Source: Rhynchosporium graminicola
Lineage: Eukaryota > Ascomycota > Leotiomycetes > Helotiales > Ploettnerulaceae
Direction: 5' to 3'
Length of the DNA: 64,000 nt
Assembly (NCBI GenBank): GCA_900074885.1
Contig: FJUW01000012.1
Coordinates: 558,001 to 622,000 of the forward strand
Of the stretch, positions 47,542-59,535 are shown in pieces (positions within the stretch are counted from its first letter, which is position 1; each line of letters opens with the position of its first letter). A program made the position numbers and the translations under genes. Under the pieces are notes generated by a model, which saw only the letters and a program-made list of their open reading frames with translations, did not search any database and was not told the origin of the DNA.

Positions 47542-50500
47542 TCAAGACTCGGCGTCAGATTTTCCATCCGACTGAACAGGGCTCCTCGGAGTATCGTGCT
47601 CGTTGGGAGTCTCCTCTTTCACAACTTCCGGGATGTCGAGGCGCTCATCATGAATCAGAGGTCGTCTCATTTCTGTTGGTGTGATAGATCCTGACTCGCT
47701 GCTGTTGTGACTTGATGCCTTGTCGCGGTTGCCATCGTACTCGGAGGCAGACTTCTGGCTTGTAGGAGCCGTTGAAATCTGAAGAGGCGAAGTCGACCCC
47801 CTTCGTTGAAACCAGCCTCCCTGCTCCCACCCACCAGGTTTATACAGACACGAGTCACGTGCAAGGTCGTCAACGATACCTGATAGCAGGATATTGAGAC
47901 GACTGAAGTTGATAGGCTTCAAGATCCACCCGTCGAAACCAGCGTTGATGTATGTCTGACGATCACGTTCAAGAAGAGACGCAGATACAGCGAAGATCGG
48001 TACCCGACCATTCCTCATCGCACGGGAAGAGAACTTGCTTTCTGGATGAGACTTTTCGTAAGACCTGATCATCTTAGTCGATGTTAGCCCGTCAACAATT
48101 GGCATCTATCGCGTCATTAGCCAATTGGCCCCGGATCATATTGGGGTTCGGATTTTGTTAGGAAGACGGTTCGCGTGTCTAGTAGAGGACTTTCGACTTC
48201 GATTTGAGATAGTGCACCTGGACCTGGGGGCATATTCCTTACCTGCATGTCCATAAGAAGGACGTCAAAGAAGGCTGGATGGTCTCCGTAGACACTGGCA
48301 CAGTCTTCTCCGTTGATAGTGTGGTGCACCTGGTGCCCACTTTTTTCTAATCTCTTTCGAATGATACGACTGTTCACAGGATCGTCCTCGGCTACCAGAA
48401 CCTGCAGATGCTCTGCATCCTGCTTCCCAGGCGCTGTGTTCTGCTCACCAAGCTCTTCCGGATTCCCTTTGTCAGGTATCTCGAACAAAACCTTCGAACT
48501 TCTCTGTGGTGTGGCTGGACTGTCGGACTCCTCGGGCATCCTGATAGCTCGAAGCAAGGTCTTACTGTCTGTCACAAACTCAGATCCGGCTGGTCCTTCG
48601 TGAATACTGCGCAGATGCTCTGGGGCTCCATATGATGTTGAACGTGAGAGCTGCCCTGGTCTCTGATGAGAATCTGTTAACCTGTTCTGTACCGATCCCA
48701 CACTAGCCGAACTTCTACGACTGTGTCCACTTCCCTTACTGGCTGATCGCTGTAAAGTCTGCTCTTCAGATTCGGCCTCTCCAATGTCGAGTGGCCCAGA
48801 TATTGCGTCTATCAAGCGGTCTACGTCGCTCTTCTTACTACCATCGCTCTTATTGCTTTTAGCGCTGGAACCACTTCTGAAGCTGCGTAAACTTGGTTCC
48901 TCAAGACTGCGTCTACGGGTTACGCTTTGATCCAAATTTAGAGAGCTTAGTTTTTTGACGAGTGTCACTTCGCCTTTTGTATCAGGTGCGACAGGCTGGA
49001 GGCTTCCTGACGTTGGCGTTGACGTCTTTTCTATATCCGAAGTGCCCATCTCACTGTTCGCATTATCAGGTAGTGAGAAGGGTACTTGCATGACGAATCG
49101 AGAGCCCTTGCCCTCTTCGGACTTCAAGCGAAGCTGCCCATCCATGTTACGAATCGTTCTGGCTACCATCGCGAGCCCAAGACCTAAAGTTTTGGTTTCC
49201 CGTCCCTGCAAAATGGCGCGGGAACTTTCAGACTGGTCATTAAAAGGCTGTCCATCTTCGCCTTCGGTTGATACTTGCTCAAGATCACGGAACAGACTGT
49301 CCAACGTGGCATTCGACATACCAACCCCCGTATCTTGCACTACGATCTCAATTGTCGCGCAGTCTTCCGTAATATGATGAAGCCAAATCTCTACCCGAAT
49401 CGAGCCTTCTGTCGTTTGTTGCACCGCGTTCGCTATAATGTTGGCAACCAACATTCTCACTCGACGTTGGTCACCGAGAACAAGTTTCGGAACCCCAGGA
49501 TATTCAATGACTTCATAGACGAGTCCTTTTCTCTTCGCATCTCCTGTGAAAGAGTCGGTTGCTTCCCGGATGGTAGCCGGAAGATCAAAAACTTCATCTT
49601 TGATCAAAGCTTGCCCTTCCTCTGTGTTTGTCAGGTCCAGAAGATCATTGATAACGTAAATGAGAGATTTTGAGGCGGAATGAGATTTTGATAGATTATC
49701 TCTGGTTTCCTGGTCCAAAGACCCTTCGAGTGCAATTTCGAGGTAGTTGATGATTGCGTTAAGCGGGGTGCGGACTTCATGTGCCGAATTGGCGAGCAAT
49801 AACTTAGTCAATTGGCTGTTTTGCATAGCAACTTCCTTCTGGCGCCAGACCTATTTCAAAGGGGTCAAACCAAGTTGAATAGGAACGAGGAGTGGTGCTA
49901 ACCTCGATAAACTTGCCATATACCAAGCAAAGGACAGCTGCAGTTTCGACGTGCTCTTCAGTCCATTCGCGACATTTGCCAACCACGGTTTCACTCCAAA
50001 CCTTGAAGCTTTTTCTGGGCTCAAGGTAGCCCTCAGTCCCTTCAGCAAGGAACTTTTCGTATGGATTCCCGGCCTAGGATTAGAGTCAGCAAACGATACA
50101 CGTGCTTATGCTTACGGTGCACTCCCGCAACATGACATGATATTATCCTGGAAAAGACACAATATCGTTCGCAAGACGCAAGACGCAAGAAGTGAGGCCT
50201 TAGACATAGCCGACCACTGAAGGCAGTAATTGAAGTCGCATAAGAAACAAGAGTACCTACCCATTTAACCTCTTTAGCTTGGCCTCTGCGAAAGAAAACT
50301 AGAGCCCGGTCAGAATTGTAACACCATCTTTGAATGACGCAAATGTCACAAAACAAACGACAGACTTCAGAAGTCATCTTGTCAGATGATACGATTGAAT
50401 CTCCAGAGTGTGTAATCATTAGGGACATCATGCTCTTACCAATGAAATCGCTGCCCCCAACACTGAGTGGCACAAGCAATAGACCGGCAATGACGTCAAA

Positions 50501-53193
50501 TCCCGGGGCGTAAAGAAGATCCGGAAAGTCGGTTCTAGCGGGTGATCAGCGCTGGACAACCAAGTTATCGATTTGAGAAATTCGCAAGCTTAAACCTCGA
50601 TACGGATGTTGAAGCAAAGCAAAGCAGACGTACCGAATATCTTGTGATGTTATGACAGATGTGAATTTTCGAAGACGAAGATATTCTAACATGGCTAATG
50701 CTTCTTGGGTCTGATCAACCTGACCCATTATTTTGGTTTCCCCACGAATTGAAAGAAGTCCAAAGTCGGCATCAAAAAGGTTCAGTAGATCTTCGGAAGA
50801 AGCAATGATGAATCCGGAGGGGTTGGTCTCTGTAGGAACCGTATTTATAAGTTTTCGAGCTTGCAGTCTAGAAGCGTAGGACAACTTTTCGATATTTCTG
50901 GATGCAGTATCGCCAACTAATCGGCACATTTTACGAATGGGAAATGACACCCGCATTCCCTTGCTACCATAGGTATGACAGGCAATTAATCCCCACAATT
51001 CACCGAACGCGTTTATAGATATGCTCATGCTCGACCGTACAGCCATATTCGTAAGATACTTGATGTGTATGGGTGACATTGCCCGTAGGTAGCTGAAAGT
51101 CAGATCAAGAGGTGTTTCGAGATCTTGCACCTCTCGACAAACAAGCCGGGCAGTTTCCAGATCTCGATCGTAAAGTAGTCGAACTTTGTTAACCTTGTAC
51201 ATATCTCGTGCTTGCCTGGGAATGTCTGATGCCGGAAAATTTAAACCTGTCCCACTGTTTAGTACAGTACCCTTGGTAGATATCAGGGCATCGCAAAACA
51301 TGTGAGTGGCGTTTGAAGCGTCGCCCTCGTCACTGTGGGACCAGCCATCGAATTTGCAATTGTTAGAAGTCCAAAGGACGCACCTTTATAAAGATCCTTA
51401 GTTGCTCGAGGGTCTACCAATTCTGTGACCACGCGACCATTGAACGTGTTGTCGAATTGATATATCATAACACGATGGAAGCCAGTCAATTCCTTCACCA
51501 CACCAACCAGAACTTTCAAGAAAGTGTCGAGATTTGAGGCAGTTGCTAGTTGTTCTTGGACCTGAGACATGATGTTGAATACCTCCATGGCCGCTGCTTC
51601 GCCTTTCCGTTTCCTTGCACTACGGAGAATCCGTAAAGGCTTGCTCGATATGTGCGTACTTTCGTCATATTCCTCTTTGGTTGGATGACTGTCTAGTGTA
51701 TCTTCTGGCGGTTCGGGCGTTTTGTCGTTCGGAGGGACAAGTGGGTGCATTTGATCGTCGTCCAGCTCAAATTCGCAAATTATCAGGTCGGAATTGGCGG
51801 GATTTATGTGCATTGCACACCATAACTTTTGATTCTTCCTTGTGCCCAGTGGCGAACGTATCGAGACGGTGAAGACCTCGGGTCCATTGGTTGCTGGATC
51901 TGCCTCGTCGTCTCGAATGAAGTCAACGTGGTCCAGAACATTATCGGTTTGCTCTTCACTTAGAATATCCGTGAAACTCTTAAGCTTGAAAAGCTCCTGA
52001 GGTGTATACCCAATGATTCGCAGTGAGTTTTCACTGACTACGCGTACAAGCAGCTCGCCCTCCTCAAGCTCTTCCAAAGCAATTAAGAGACCGAAGCTCT
52101 GAATGGCGCCGGGAATATGTATACTGACGTGCGGTCAGTGTTAGATTTCATGGATAAGTGCAAGAGACACTGTGGTAAACATACGGTTCGTCTTCACATC
52201 GCTGTAGCGTTTCCCCGTCGCGACCCGTAATGACCGCATGCCCTATCCAAGCAAGTAAGTATCGATCTTGGAATGATTTCCAGTCGCTCTTAGAAATTAC
52301 AAAGTAAGAATTTCAACCAGATAGAGACTTACCCTCTGCAGTGATGACATGCTTGAACCTTGCAGTCATCAGACCAGACAGCGAGTCCACATCCGAGGCA
52401 TTACCTACCTGATCAACGACGAATTAGCAATAGCTCGCCGTAAAAGCTGCAAGTAGAAGATAATCTTGAGCTGGAAGGAAAAGACACGTAAGAGTGAAGC
52501 ATCCAGGGCCCCTCGCCAACATACACTAGATTTTGTCCTCTTATATGTCCCCGGAAGACTTCCCACATTGGACTTTTCGTTCGACTTGTCAGAAGTTGCA
52601 TCACTGAAAATCTGCATCCGGGCCCTGTCGAGCCTATCCGCATCGCTATGTGTATTCGAGGTCGAATCTTTTCGATAGCCTGCCTCGCGGGACGACCGAC
52701 GACTCTGTTTTGATTGCTCCTTCTCGGAAATAGACTGCCTGTGTTGATGCTGCGACCCAACTCTAGTAGCGATATCAACACCAGTGGCGCCAGGCGGGAA
52801 ATAACTTTGATGCTCTGAAGACTTCCGACCTGGCAATATGTACGGAGTTTGAGACGAGTCTACGCTGACTACACTTCTGATTGGATATACACGGTCGCCT
52901 GTAGCAGAGCCCGGACTTGCTAGCTGCCTTTCCGAACTTGTACTCCATGATGAAGTACCGTCGGTTGCAGGGACTGGAAAATAGCTTCTTCGCACGTCGG
53001 AGGCAGCAAGCCGCGGTTTCCCTTGACCATGCTCTGTTGTGTGTTCAGTGGCTGGCGGAGTCTGGCTTGAACCAGATTGGACGCCAGAGGGGCTCTCATC
53101 TATCCCCGGGGTTGGTATGTTGGTCGCAAGAGACGACGGAATTTCTTTGCTGAGCGCGGCTGAATCTGACAGGCCCTCTCCAGACAACTTCAT
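47542..53193 (-). CDS. fphA: Fungal phytochrome, hybrid histidine kinase (PAS-GAF-PHY-HisKA-HATPase-REC)
   Basis: Ten inferred exons in coding order: 53193-52525, 52408-52333, 52242-52185, 52123-51384, 51246-50634, 50534-50440, 50298-50261, 50073-49903, 49850-48243 and 48105-47542, about 1543 aa. A disordered N-terminal 235 residues precede the PAS domain, where Cys264 (LQRCEDEPIHIPGAIQSFG) is the expected biliverdin attachment site. GAF has the DIP motif (Asp522, FPASDIPRQARDMY). The PHY tongue has PRKSF (782-786). HisKA has His844 (NSAHEVRTPLNAIINYLE). HATPase follows with DTGVGMS and GLGLAMV. REC has phospho-acceptor Asp1354 (DVLLMDMQMPIVDG) and the Lys of GWILKPINF. Fungal phytochromes sense red/far-red light and temperature and signal through the HOG pathway and nuclear partners (Aspergillus FphA). 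Nothing required for photochemistry is missing. The ATG is the first in frame. Confidence 0.93.
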
Positions 53194-53225
53194 GATTGTT
53201 GAAGCCCAAAATTTGTATCGCCCAT
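53190..53225 (-). promoter_or_regulatory. Upstream ORF of phytochrome gene, stop overlaps start (ATGA)
   Basis: An 11-codon frame (MGDTNFGLQQS) starts with ATG at 53225-53223 and ends with TGA at 53192-53190. The TGA overlaps the phytochrome ATG (53193-53191) as ATGA. This geometry suits termination-reinitiation and mirrors the ZDS1 leader. It applies only if the transcript includes it. Confidence 0.45.
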
Positions 53226-53810
53226 AGACTTTCCCAACGGGTAGCCTGTGAAATTGCCCTCCCAGTTTTGTGGTCGTAGCAATGCCGACGACGCTCAACT
53301 GTATGTAACTACGCGCGGCGTGTCATACATAAGCGTTGACTGAGTATTGACCGACACTTTATAGGGGAAAGGCTTAATGATAGGGAACCGGCTCGGGGTG
53401 ATGTTGACATGCGGAGTACTGTGAGAAACAACTGGGCAGGGAGCCAGGCAGGCGAAAGATTTGTTGTCGTCGAAATCAACGCGAGCTGGAGTAGGATCGG
53501 TCTGGGCGAGTGCTTGCCTTGCCTTTCGAAGGCGAAAACAGCGAGACAGGACTTTCAATCTTTGGATGAGTTTGTAGGGTCTCAAACTGGACTTGTTCTT
53601 CGAGGACGGTCGGCAACTCGGTCTGGCACCGTACGTAGGTAGGTACCTAGGTAGATAGGGTCGTGTAGTCGTCCTACTGCATTTGGTCTTAGTCGTGGAT
53701 CTAGTCTGTAGATGGATGGACAGGAGGGGAGTGTAGTGTGGCGTGGGCGTGGTAGTAGTTTTCAAAATGCCCTAGTAGTCGCGCTCCTCTTCCGAAGTAG
53801 AAGAACTGGG

Positions 53811-53831
53811 GCATGGCATGGCATGGCATGG
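53811..53831. repeat. Pentanucleotide microsatellite (GCATG)4
   Basis: Four gcatg units in the phytochrome upstream region. Confidence 0.9.
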
Positions 53832-54490
53832 GCAAAGTAGGGAAGCATTCACGCAGCAACTTGCCTTGATTGGTCGAATTGCTATTTTGTGTGTAGCCAT
53901 TCTTCGTTGCGTCGTACTGTATTGATTATCTCGGCCGGCGTTGATTTTCTGAGGAGTTCCTGATCGAAAGAAGGAAGGTTGATCGGGAAGCAGGTGGCGA
54001 GCAGTTGGTGTGGTAGGTATTTGCGTACGGAGCGGAGCAAGGCAAATGAGCTCAAAAACGCGTGACTGAAGAGCTATCTTTTTCCTCTGCTATCTTCAAG
54101 CTGCGTTGTAAAGGTTCGTTGTGCGCAGTTGAAGGCAAATAATGGAAAGCTTGGTGGTTAGCCTACGCACTTGGGATTGAGTATCTTCCTTTGTAGGAGC
54201 CTTCCTATCATTGAGAGAGTCCTCTTTTTGGAGTTTAGTAGTGGCTTGGCTTTTCCCGTGCGCATTCGTACATTCCTGTTCCGAGCCAAGATTTTGGTAG
54301 AAGAAGGATTATAGTAAGAGACGCAGAGGTTCGGTTCAGCACATTTACGGAATATTGGCTTTGTTTTCGTTGTAGTTGTAGTTGCAGTAGTCGTTGCAAT
54401 GGGATGATGTCCATGGACACGATGTTGTTGTCGAGCTGTCATCGATTCTATGCTTTGCTTTTGCCACCCGTCAACGGGACAGTACCAAAG

Positions 54491-54548
54491 TACCTACCTA
54501 CCTACCTACCTTGCCGGAGCTTTTACCTAGGTAGATAGATAGATACTA
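54491..54548. repeat. CCTA microsatellite with CCTAGG palindrome
   Basis: Five tacc/ctac units are followed within 25 bp by tacctaggtagatagatagata. It is the reverse-strand form of the cluster at 53634-53660. Confidence 0.8.
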
Positions 54549-54992
54549 TACCTATGCGCAGCATATTATCCGGCTTACTTCTTTCTCTCCTGTATCAACG
54601 TGGTCCTGGTACCCTTCCCCTCTTCCCTCCTGCCGAGTGAGTGCAGTTCCGCACAATGCATAACCTACACTATACTAAGCACAGTACTTTCGTACAGATG
54701 GGATTACCAGTGGCAGACGCTGCATGGTGGCGAGATACATGCAGAGGTGCACGGAGGTCGGCGCTGAGATGGGAATGCGGTCCCTGCGATGTCACAATCC
54801 CATTCGCAATCCCAATCCCCATGGACTGGGATGGGGACGGCAATGGTTAAATTAAACAGAACGAGCAGGGTCCTTGATAGGGATGGGGATCAGAGGGCAG
54901 GTGCAGGGTAGATTCCTGTCGGTGATGTGACAAGTTATTGTAATAGCACAGCCACATTCAACGAGAGGAGATCCTTTTCTTTTCTTGTATGT

Positions 54993-55028
54993 ATATCTCA
55001 GATACGAAGAATATCTCAGATACGAAGA
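54993..55028. repeat. Exact 18-bp tandem duplication
   Basis: The unit atatctcagatacgaaga occurs twice without a gap or mismatch, so it is probably recent. Confidence 0.9.
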
Positions 55029-56212
55029 ATGAATGTATCAATTGATCTATCAATCAATCGAACGATGACTTCCACTCAGCCCGCTCCGAGGACTATGAAC
55101 CGAGAATTTGCGATCACACACACCAAACCAATTTCATCAGCTTCCTTGACTTTGGCTACAGTCTCCCGAATATGAAATAAAAGAGGTAGAAAGGCATTAT
55201 TGCGACTGGATCGTGTTCAAAAAGTCGTTTCATAAAACAAAATAGTTCCAATGCACTCCTGGCATCGCCATTATAGAGACATCAGAGCAGAGAATAAAGA
55301 TCAGCTCTTCCACAATCTCGTGTGCAATTACTGCTCGAAAAAGCATCGCCGACTTTCCGCCACCGGATCGGAGAAACCCCATACTACTGTAATTCCGTTT
55401 AGACTTCGCCCGACGGTCTGAACCCTATCGAGGTATGTAGATCGATCTTTCTTTCCAAGATGGGCTTCTAGAAATGCTGCACAATTTGAACCTACCACGT
55501 CTAACGATATATAGTAGTTGTCAGATAATGCTCTCTTGTACTCTGTCATCCTTCAATTGATTGTACGTCTTTTCGCCACAATAATGTCGTACATTACTTA
55601 AATTTTTTAAGGTTTACAGCAGCGCAAAACGGGATGAAACGAGATGAGAGACACACACCTATGGGGGATCAGCTCCGGTTGATGGCGCGGAGAAGCATTT
55701 CGTGTTCGCATAGAGACAGCTCTGGATATCCGAACTGTCCGTCAACAAACAGTAGGTCATACTATACATACGACGCACACTCGAACTCATGTCCGGCGAA
55801 GAGATCAATTGCTGCAATTGCAGGCGACTAATCTAACAAAAAAAGCCTATCGATCTTTCAGATATTCTGGATCAGGTAGCCACTGCAATATTTCGAATCG
55901 TAGAGCAAGATAATGATTAAAACGCTTCCTCAAATAACGGAGCGCCGAGGTTGACCCTCTCCATACCAAAGAGACTGCGAACATATATTGGCGAGATTGG
56001 TTAGACAAACGACGAGCTACAAGAACTACTAACCATACCCATTTAGCAGATCAATTAACTATTTCAGCAAGAAGATCTGAAACCACTAAGTTCGTGTTTA
56101 CTTGATGCCAGAATATCTATCTACACACCTAATGGCCAACGATAACAGAAAACAGTAGTTAGTTAGGGGAACCAAGAAAACCTCGCCAGGCAAGAATCAA
56201 GCGCGGTCACAA

Positions 56213-56386
56213 ATCGATGCCAAGACTTCATTTGATTCTCACAGCAATGTCATTGACCTCTTACAAGATGTTGCTTCAAGGCAGAAGTCAACTTCACGGA
56301 TCGATTCCAGGACTTTACTTGCTTCTCATGGCAATGTCACGAAATTCTTACATGACTTTGACTTAGGCCAAGTCTCAAAGTCACGA
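56213..56386 (+). repeat. Diverged 87-bp (29-codon) tandem duplication, coding-like
   Basis: Two ungapped 87-bp copies, 56213-56299 and 56300-56386, share about 60 of 87 positions by my count. Both begin ATCGAT and read through in one plus-strand frame without a stop (IDAKTSFDSHSNVIDLLQD and IDSRTLLASHGNVTKFLHD). The open frame runs from about 56159 to past the second copy but has no early ATG. It may be the remnant of a decayed repeat-protein exon. Confidence 0.6.
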
Positions 56387-56654
56387 GATGAGTTTGGCAC
56401 CTCATGTCAGATTGCAATCAGCTCCACCATAATGGTCCCCTTGTTTTCCTGGTGCGGAGGTATGAAAGTAAGTATTCAATCAAAAAATTAGAGTTGATTG
56501 GCACAACCAGCGCACCTGCAAGTAGGTAGGTATTGTCAACATCCAATAGTCGTCCAACACAAATCTGCTCCACTACCTGAACATCTTCCATATCGACTTT
56601 GATCCTTAAAGCAAAATTCAGGACTCAATCTCAGACCCTGATAGCGTTTCCATC

Positions 56655-59144
56655 ATGTCTTTCCTCGGCCTCGAAGGTTTACACGTTTTCATCACTGGTG
56701 CAGCAGGGGGGATTGGATCCCAAGCAGTCAGGGAATTTTTAGGTACGTGGCAGTTTCCGAGAATTGTTACTATTTTCATCTGCTTTACCTTGAGATATGC
56801 CATTTCTTGATAGTGTTCCTACAAAGTCAATCTTGTTTTGCTTCAAGGACGAAGTTCGTGGAGGTGTACCCCACTCCTGAATCCTGTCGAACCTGACAAA
56901 GTCGGGATGGAGTGGACCGTAGTTGTCCCCAAACTTCTCTCCGATTGAACGGATGTGAATTGGTGACTTTCTGCCCAACATCAGGCCACTGTGGCCACTT
57001 TCCAAATCCTGTTCTTCTAGGAACCTTTCTGACTCGTATCTTCAAATTCTTCCTTGCCGGTGGAGTGATTGTGAAGAAAAAAGTCGCTATATCCCACGAC
57101 TCCATTACCGCGGTTTTGAGCCCGAAGTTTAATCATACCCGTAGCTAACACAGCTTCAAGGGCAAGGATGTAAAGTCACCGCTCACGACCTCAGACCCAT
57201 CAACAACCAGGAACCCTCCAAAAATCTCTTCACGGTCACCGGAGACATCTCCGTTGAGGAATCCATCGAGAGGAGTATTGCGCAAGCCAAAGCCCACTTC
57301 GGACCCATTAACATCTTGATTGCCAATGCCGGCATTACTGATGAATCTAGATCTTACCCAATCTGGGATCTACCTCTAGAGCTTTGGGAAAAGACTTACA
57401 ACACCAATATCCGCGGCACATTTCTTACAGTTAAGCACTTTCTTCGCTCTGCTGAGGAGACACAAAAATCTGCTGGGGGTAACGAGATTGAAAATCTGTC
57501 CATTGTAGTTACAGGGTGCGTATTATCTCCGCGTGTTCTAAGGTAAGAAACGGGGATGTTGCCATATCTTTTTGTCTCAAGCAAGGCATCGAGATTGGCA
57601 ATGGCTGTAATGGCTGACTTGTGAGTAGATCCGAGTGTGGCAAATTTGGCCAGGCAGGCCATACAGACTATGCCTCAGGAAAAGCAGCTTTACAATACGG
57701 ACTCGTACGTGGAGTTAAGAATGAGATCGTGAGGCTGAATAGCAAGGCGAGGATCAACGCTGTTGCACCAGGATGGGTAGACACACCATTGATCGACGGA
57801 CGACTCGTTGATCCAACGGAGATGTGGACTGAAGCTCAAGCAACAGTCCCTCTTCGCAAAATTGCACAGCCGGAAGATGTTGCAAGAGCAATGGCTTTCC
57901 TCGCTAGTCATCGAGCAGCAGGTCATATCTCTGGAGAATGTCTGAGTGTTGATGGCGGGATGGAAGGGAGGGTGGTTTGGAAGGCCGAAGAGGTGCTCCA
58001 GACTTCGTTAGTCACCATGTCATTGAAGGAGAAAGTCGAATCCATCCTTCCTGTATCTTCAATCCCCCAAGCACTCGCCGCACCCACCAAACGCAAGATC
58101 CAAGTCCTTCTCTCCGTAGATTTTGACGCCGTGTCAGGATTCCTAGGAACAGGCGCCTCCCCAACCAATAACATGGCTGACTTCTCATCTGGGTTCTTCG
58201 CCGGACAAGTCGGCGTGCCGCGCCTCTTAAAGCTTTTCAAGAAACATGGAATCTCATCTGATGTAACCTGGTTCATTCCTGGCCATTCGATGGAGACATT
58301 CCCAGAGCAGACGAAGAAGATCTTGGAGAGCGGTGCTGAGATTGGCTGTCACGGATACGCGCACGAAGGTAGTTCCCAGCTAAGCGAGGAGCAAGAAAGA
58401 GAGGTTATTGAGAAATGTGTACACCTCGCTACGTCCCTTACTGGTAGGAGGCCGAGAGGTTGGAGAGCGCCTCTTTACCAGCTCCGCGAACACACTGTTA
58501 AGGTATTGCAAGAGCAAGGCTTTCTATATGGTAAGTCAAGACTGCCTCAAATACTCGTTGCCACTTCGGTTCATCAGATGAAGAGCTAATTGATGGTGCA
58601 GATACATCTTTGACACACCACGACTCGCAGCCATACTTCCTTCCCCAAGCACCGCCCATCCAGCCCATTGATTTCTCCCCCCACCTCTCAGCTTCAACAT
58701 GGATGAAACCACTCCAGGCACCATCTCCACCAAATTCAGAAACGTTAGTTGAGCTCCCATGTAACTGGTACATGGAAGATAGTAAGCACCGCCTCAAATC
58801 CCATCCACCTTTTTCTGCACCATCTAAAACAACCAGTGACACCAATGCAATTTCTCCCGTCAGCCCCAAACTCGCACGGCTATGTTCCAGCAAGCAGTAT
58901 CATGGAAATGTGGAAATCCCGTTTTGATTACCTCTACAGTGAGTATGATGAGGAGGAGAGAAAAGCAGGCGAGGGAGGGGATTTCGTGTTTCCGCTAGTC
59001 CTGCATCCCGATACGAGTGGCATGGCACATGTTATTGGTATGATAGATTCTATGATTGCGTGGCTGAAGTCGAGGGGGAAGGAAGTACATTTTTGTCGAT
59101 TTGAGGATGTGGCGAGGGAGTGGAGAGATTCGCAAGATATCTAA
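56655..59144 (+). CDS. Fusion protein: SDR oxidoreductase plus NodB-type polysaccharide deacetylase
   Basis: Inferred exons 56655-56742, 57161-57515, 57629-58530, 58602-58781 and 58837-59144, about 610 aa. Residues 1-265 are a classical short-chain dehydrogenase: TGAAGGIG (14-21), NAG (LIANAGITDES), catalytic Ser149, Tyr162 and Lys166 (DYASGK), and the C-terminal ISGECLSVDGGMEGR. The frame continues through a 45-residue linker into a NodB/CE4-like domain (about 305-600) with LLSVDFDAVSGFLG, EIGCHGYAHEGS (metal His pair), RPRGWRAPLYQL and HPDTSGMAHVIGMI. Such deacetylases (peptidoglycan/chitin or allantoinase-like PuuE types) remove acyl groups or hydrolyse amides. No signal peptide is present, so the fusion should be cytosolic. 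A second gene could in principle begin at Met278 (58017), but no stop or spacer separates the halves. The first intron (418 bp) is unusually long. Confidence 0.82.
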
Positions 59145-59535
59145 ATATTGTAGTCGAGCGAGAATCGGTATCACTTGACAAACGTACTGCGAACAACCCT
59201 GTTGCTGCAACTAGATTATAGATACCGGGAGATAGAACTCCTCGTATGAGAAATCAGGCGATCTAATGTGGCTATGCTTCAAGCCCTCTTCGTACAAATC
59301 AGTGTGCCATGTCAGCATGCATCAAAGGATCAGCGCGAAAAAAAATACTAACCTCAGCGATTCCGAGTCGACGCTAAGGGGGGAAATAGCCTACAATTTA
59401 CTTGTTGATGACAGGAGCAGACAAGCGAGGTATTGATTCGTGGAACATCTCATAGTACATAAGGGAGTCTGGGTATCAGTACAAAGAATAAATTAAGCAA
59501 ATCAAGGAAAACTCCACGCCTCTTGCACACCAAAA
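59145..59535. other. Convergent 3' spacer
   Basis: About 390 bp between convergent genes. A run of A near 59338 and AT-rich DNA near 59490 fit 3' ends. Nothing else was seen. Confidence 0.6.

Larger units (their letters stand above)
53194..56654. other. Divergent intergenic region, phytochrome to SDR-deacetylase
   Basis: 3.5 kb that holds both promoters. It contains a (GCATG)n repeat, TAGG/CCTA motif clusters (53634-53660, 54491-54548), an exact 18-bp duplication (54993-55028) and a coding-like 87-bp tandem duplication (56213-56386). No complete gene was seen. Confidence 0.5.

Noticed and set aside
56827..57105. Minus-strand open frames in the first intron of the fusion gene
   Set aside because: Two overlapping frames without recognisable domains; treated as intronic sequence.
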